Source of the DNA: Saprospiraceae bacterium
Lineage (GTDB): Bacteria > Bacteroidota > Bacteroidia > Chitinophagales > Saprospiraceae
Length of the DNA: 64,000 bases
Direction: 5' to 3'
NCBI GenBank assembly: GCA_958295895.1
Contig: CATQHI010000005.1
Span: 134,501 to 198,500 of the forward strand
Both the position numbers and the translations under genes were made by a program. Within the stretch, counting starts at the first letter, position 1. Every line of letters starts with the position of its first letter. Shown here piece by piece: positions 61,018 to 64,000 of this stretch. The notes under the pieces were generated by a model that was not told where the DNA came from, searched no databases, and saw nothing but the letters and a program-made list of their open reading frames with translations.

Positions 61018-61072
61018 GCGTTATAGTATTTGGCAAGTATACGTGTAAACTTTTATCTCTGCAAGTTTCCGC

Positions 61073-61975
61073 TTAAAACTTTCTCCACCTCTCATTCAGG
61101 TACGCTCGAAACGCCTTTCCGTCTCCTCCCGCCAGCACCCGTACCTCTGCGCACAGCCCCAGCACCCAGCGACCGATACCCGGAAAACCGCGCACCATCA
61201 GGTCGGCCAGAAACTTTCCCTCCCCTAGCTTAACGACGTAAGGGCGAAGCGTAGGGAACTCCTCAAGAAGCAACTGCTGCCCTCGGCTAGTCAATTCCAG
61301 TTTGACGTTGTACCAGCGGTCACCCGTCCAACCAAAGGCGTCCGGTATGGCCTGCGCATGTTCTCCGGTTATGCCTTCGGCGGTAAGCTCCACGTAGCTG
61401 ATCCGGCCGAGGTGAAACTGCCGGTAGTCCGCGCGATCCAGATCGTAGACGTACACGTAGGTGTAGTCCTGCTGAAAGGCCACCGGCTCTACGTAGCGCG
61501 TCGAAAGCCTGCCCCTGGCATCCCGGTAGTTGATGAGTCGTACCCGCAAGCCGTCCTCAATAGCTTTTGTGAGTGTGGCGCGGTGTTCCGAAGGCGTATA
61601 GCGCGTCAGGTTCTCGACGATAGGTCCGACGGCGTACTGCTTATTTAGCCAGAGCAGCAACTGATTGCGCCGGTGGTCGGCGTCGGGCATTTGCCAGAGC
61701 ATTTCCTGTAGGTACTTAGCTTCCTCTACTCCCAGTCCATCCGCCAGGTTCTTTCGGCGCTCCAGCGGTAGGAAGTACTGACTCTGCTTGTTGACGTCCG
61801 GCTCGAGTCCGATGTCCTCCAGTAAGCTGAGGTAGTTGTACACCGTCTTCTGACTCACCCCCAATCGTGGGGCCAGTTGCTTCACCGTATAGTAGGGCGG
61901 TGCACTCAGTAGCTTGATCAGGTTGAATACCCTAAACAACTTCGGCAGTTCCCCCCGCTCGATCTGGCTGACCAT
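61073..61975 (-). CDS. WYL-domain transcriptional regulator
   Basis: A 300-residue protein. The N-terminal helix-turn-helix (KLFRVFNLIKLLSA, LAPRLGVSQKTVYNYLSLLE) is of the DeoR type. The WYL domain (about 130-205) has VRLINYRDARGRLSTRYVEP and YVYVYDLDRADYRQFHLGRI. A C-terminal WCX-like extension follows. WYL proteins bind nucleic-acid ligands and often control CRISPR-Cas and other defence loci. It lies directly upstream of the cas operon on the same strand and is its likely regulator. A perfect inverted repeat in the 3' gap may be its operator. Confidence 0.9.
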   Translation of the reverse strand: MVSQIERGELPKLFRVFNLIKLLSAPPYYTVKQLAPRLGVSQKTVYNYLSLLEDIGLEPDVNKQSQYFLPLERRKNLADGLGVEEAKYLQEMLWQMPDADHRRNQLLLWLNKQYAVGPIVENLTRYTPSEHRATLTKAIEDGLRVRLINYRDARGRLSTRYVEPVAFQQDYTYVYVYDLDRADYRQFHLGRISYVELTAEGITGEHAQAIPDAFGWTGDRWYNVKLELTSRGQQLLLEEFPTLRPYVVKLGEGKFLADLMVRGFPGIGRWVLGLCAEVRVLAGGDGKAFRAYLNERWRKF

Positions 61976-62012
61976 CTTTTTGCTGGAAGGTATTGCGCTT
62001 ACATGATTTCCA

Positions 62013-62033
62013 CCGCACCCGCGCCCCCGCCCC
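62013..62033 (+). repeat. Dispersed 17-bp motif copy, downstream of the SEC-C-like ORF
   Basis: CCGCACCCGCGCCCCCGCCCC, core match (C at both variable positions). It touches the stop codon of the minus-strand micro-ORF. Confidence 0.82.
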
Positions 62034-62161
62034 TACCCCCAGCACCGCTTATACTTCCGCCCACTGCCACACGAGTATGGCTCATTGCGCCCCACCTTGC
62101 GCCCCGAACGACGCACCGGCTCCCCGGCGGAAAGCTCGGAAAATTGTAGGGTGGTAGCCAT
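62033..62161 (-). CDS. SEC-C-motif micro-ORF, 42 residues
   Basis: The ORF runs from ATG at 62161 to TAG at 62033-62035. It ends [19 protein letters not shown], a SEC-C zinc-binding motif (normally R-N-x-P-C-P-C-G-S-G-x-K-x-K-x-C-C) in which two of the four metal ligands are replaced by Tyr and Trp. The preceding residues [17 protein letters not shown] are basic. Stand-alone SEC-C peptides exist, but the lost cysteines suggest decay or another role. It lies between the WYL regulator and the SNF2 gene. Confidence 0.6.
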   Translation of the reverse strand: MATTLQFSELSAGEPVRRSGRKVGRNEPYSCGSGRKYKRCWG

Positions 62162-62269
62162 GGTGTGCGACTTTGAGCTGTAAAATTACGGGCGATGTTT
62201 TTTCTCCATACACTCGCACTCGTAGAGTGCTTCCAACAGCGCTGCCAGAGGGCTTACATCAGGGGCCCC

Positions 62270-62288
62270 GCACCCTGCGGCCCCGCCC
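62270..62288 (+). repeat. Dispersed motif, one-base insertion variant
   Basis: GCACCCTGCGGCCCCGCCC differs from the consensus by a single inserted C. It overlaps the end of the SNF2 gene. The 108 bases between this copy and the SEC-C-like ORF hold no other feature that I can see. Confidence 0.65.
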
Positions 62289-64000
62289 TACCCCAGCCGC
62301 ATCAGCTCCCCCAACTCCCGATTACTCATCCCCCCCAAACTAGTCTCCCCCTCCACCACACTCAGTTCCGCCAGGTCCCGCTTACTCTCGATCAGCTGGT
62401 CGATCCGCTCCTCGAAGGTAGCCGCCGTCACCAGCCGGTGCACGAACACCGTGCGCTCCTGCCCGATGCGGTAGGCCCGGTCGGTAGCCTGGGCCTCCAC
62501 GGCCGGGTTCCACCAGAGGTCGTAGTGGATGACGTGATTGGCCGCCGTAAGGTTAAGGCCCGTGCCGCCGGCCTTGATGCTCACAAGTAAGAGCGGCGTA
62601 TCGCTATCCGTCTGAAAGCGGTCGACCATTTCATCCCGTTGCTTGGTAGAGCTGCCGCCGTGGAGGAAGGGTGTTTCCAGGCCGAATTCCTTACGGATCA
62701 TCTGTTGTAGCAACTCGCCCATCTCGCGGTACTGGGTGAAAATGAGGGCCTTGTCGCCGTTCTCCAGGATACTGGTCAGCCGCTCCCGTAGCAGCTCCGC
62801 CTTACCACTCTGCCTGAAGTCGGCCGCGCCCTGCTTGAGGAACTGCGCCGGGTGGTTGCACACTTGCTTGAGGGCGGTGATGAGCTTGAGGATCAGCCCC
62901 TGCCGCCCGATGCCCTCGCTCTGCTCCACCCGCCGCATATTCTCCGCGATGACGCTCTGGTAGAGAGCCGTTTGCTCAGGAGTTAGCGCGCAGTGCTCGG
63001 TCTGTACCACCTTATCGGGTAGGTCGGTGATGATGTCCCGGTCGGTCTTGAGCCGCCTCAGTACGAAGGGGGCCGTGAGCCGCTGAAAGCGTGCGGCCAC
63101 CCGCCGGTCGTGCTCCCCCTGGATGGGCCGTCCGTACTGCTCGTTGAAGTACTTGCGTGAGCCCAGGAATTTGGGGAGGGTGTAGTCCAGTAGGCTCCAG
63201 TAGTCCAGCAGCCGGTTCTCGACCGGGGTACCGCTCATGGCGATGCGCACCGCCGCTTTGATCTTCTTCACCGCCCGTGTCTGCTTGGCGCTGGGATTCT
63301 TGATGGCCTGGGCTTCGTCGATCACCGCCACCCGCCAGGGCAGTTTGGCCAGTCCTTCTTCGCTGCGGACTACGCCGTAGGTAGTCAATAGTACGTGGTA
63401 ATCGCCGACATCGGGCAGACTACGCGCGGCACCGTGGTACAGGTGGACGGTCAGTGCGGGCGCAAAACGGGCAATCTCCCGCTGCCAGTTGCCGAGTAGG
63501 CTGGTGGGGACGATCACGATGGCCTTTTCCCGGTCCAGCAGCCCCTCCTCGGCGTACTTCAGTAGCAGGGTGATTACCTGGAGGGTCTTGCCCAGTCCCA
63601 TATCGTCGGCCAGTACGGAGCCGAAGCCGAGTGCCGCATTCGTGTGTAGCCAGGCATACCCGCGTTCCTGGTAGGGCCGTAGGGTGGCGTTCAATCCGGG
63701 CGGGGTCGCAGGTGCAGAGCCTTCGCGTAGGCGGGTAATGAGCCGGGTCAGCTCCGGACCTAAGCGCACCGGTCCCCCCTCGTACTCCTCGGTAAACAGG
63801 GCCTGTAGCCGTTCGTGGGCCTTGAGCTCCGGCTCCCCGGCCGCGAGCTTGTCGATCAGCCGGGCCACTTCAGCCTGGTCCAGCATCACGTACTGCTCCT
63901 TCCAGCGGACCAGCCCGCCGGCGCCCTCCGCCAGTTGCATAAACTCCTCCTTGCTCACAAACCGATCGCCCAGCGCCAACTGCCAGTTGAACTGTAAGAT
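62288..64000 (-). CDS. SNF2-family helicase, C-terminal part (cut by window edge)
   Basis: At least 570 residues of a Swi2/Snf2 DNA translocase. The end of the SNF2-associated domain is at the right edge (ILQFNWQLALGDRFVSKEEF), followed by the ATPase: LADDMGLGKTLQ (Walker A), VLLTTYGVV, VIDEAQAIKN (DEAQ), MSGTPVENRL, LVSIKAGGTGLNLT, and ATDRAYRIGQERTVF (motif VI). The reading frame continues beyond 64000. Such proteins occur singly in bacterial genomes and also in defence islands; with the adjacent CRISPR locus either role is possible. A dispersed-motif copy encodes SAPATPPG at the start of the helicase domain. Confidence 0.93.
   Translation of the reverse strand: MLQFNWQLALGDRFVSKEEFMQLAEGAGGLVRWKEQYVMLDQAEVARLIDKLAAGEPELKAHERLQALFTEEYEGGPVRLGPELTRLITRLREGSAPATPPGLNATLRPYQERGYAWLHTNAALGFGSVLADDMGLGKTLQVITLLLKYAEEGLLDREKAIVIVPTSLLGNWQREIARFAPALTVHLYHGAARSLPDVGDYHVLLTTYGVVRSEEGLAKLPWRVAVIDEAQAIKNPSAKQTRAVKKIKAAVRIAMSGTPVENRLLDYWSLLDYTLPKFLGSRKYFNEQYGRPIQGEHDRRVAARFQRLTAPFVLRRLKTDRDIITDLPDKVVQTEHCALTPEQTALYQSVIAENMRRVEQSEGIGRQGLILKLITALKQVCNHPAQFLKQGAADFRQSGKAELLRERLTSILENGDKALIFTQYREMGELLQQMIRKEFGLETPFLHGGSSTKQRDEMVDRFQTDSDTPLLLVSIKAGGTGLNLTAANHVIHYDLWWNPAVEAQATDRAYRIGQERTVFVHRLVTAATFEERIDQLIESKRDLAELSVVEGETSLGGMSNRELGELMRLG
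63698..63720 (-). repeat. Dispersed 17-bp motif copy, inside SNF2 gene
   Basis: GCACCTGCGACCCCGCCC on the minus strand, exact core match (A variant), in the sense direction, encoding the flexible SAPATPPG linker. Confidence 0.85.

Noticed and set aside
60970-61072. A CreT/CreA-type toxin-guide pair in the cas gap
   Set aside because: No small toxin-like ORF or toxic RNA with rare-codon pattern could be identified, and the repeat similarity is limited to a few bases.

Overview
The window looks like a chromosomal segment of a Bacteroidota bacterium, most likely a GC-rich member of the Saprospiria (Lewinella-like). This is an inference. The support is: promoters of the Bacteroidota type (TTTG or TTG, then TAnnTTTG); a TonB-dependent receptor with a carboxypeptidase-like regulatory domain; a fused E1 alpha/beta 2-oxoacid dehydrogenase; a DUF5606 protein; and a DksA-like gene next to lspA. 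No rRNA or confident tRNA gene is seen.

Layout. 1-17.8 kb: housekeeping and envelope genes (SRPBCC fragment, DksA-like, lspA, photolyase, E1 dehydrogenase, NUDIX regulator, APC permease, M20 hydrolase, Bax-inhibitor-like protein, aroQ). A three-hairpin RNA candidate lies between convergent genes near 11.7 kb. 18-25 kb: flippase, a membrane methyltransferase cluster, a DUF2071/DoxX pair, an adenylate cyclase, a GbsR-like regulator and a barrel protein. 24.8-38 kb: an envelope-stress-like block with an ECF sigma factor, a Spy-like protein, an RND efflux operon with a TetR regulator, a TonB receptor and an MscS channel. Four GTTC-N10-GAAC sites lie upstream of genes in this block. Two genes of the efflux operon carry single-base frameshifts at G/C homopolymers, and its outer-membrane component has an N-terminal substrate-binding-like domain. 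38-45.7 kb: a GH92 hydrolase, two related lipoproteins, and an imelysin / di-haem oxidoreductase / imelysin operon.

45.8-47.4 kb is a scar: decayed Shedu-like and hsdM fragments fused together, then a truncated copy of the upstream lipoprotein gene with its terminator, then three hairpins abutting a CRISPR array. The array (47,360-51,200) has 53 repeats of 37 bp and 52 spacers. A complete type I-B cas operon follows on the minus strand, read from the right: WYL regulator, NYN nuclease, cas8b, cas7, cas5, cas3, cas6, cas1, cas2, cas4, leader, array. A small-RNA candidate with its own promoter and terminator lies at the head of the operon on the opposite strand. The window ends with a SEC-C-like micro-ORF and a partial SNF2 helicase.

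The two strongest unexplained observations are these. (1) The most leader-distal and most leader-proximal spacers differ at 7 of 35 aligned bases, and all seven differences are synonymous third-codon changes in one frame encoding KNIFKKKPGGT. This suggests independent capture, at opposite ends of the array, from the same codons of diverged targets. (2) A 17-bp motif, GCACCYGCGNCCCCGCC, occurs at least 12 times on both strands, inside and between genes including the cas genes. It behaves like an uptake or architecture signal, or a very small mobile repeat.
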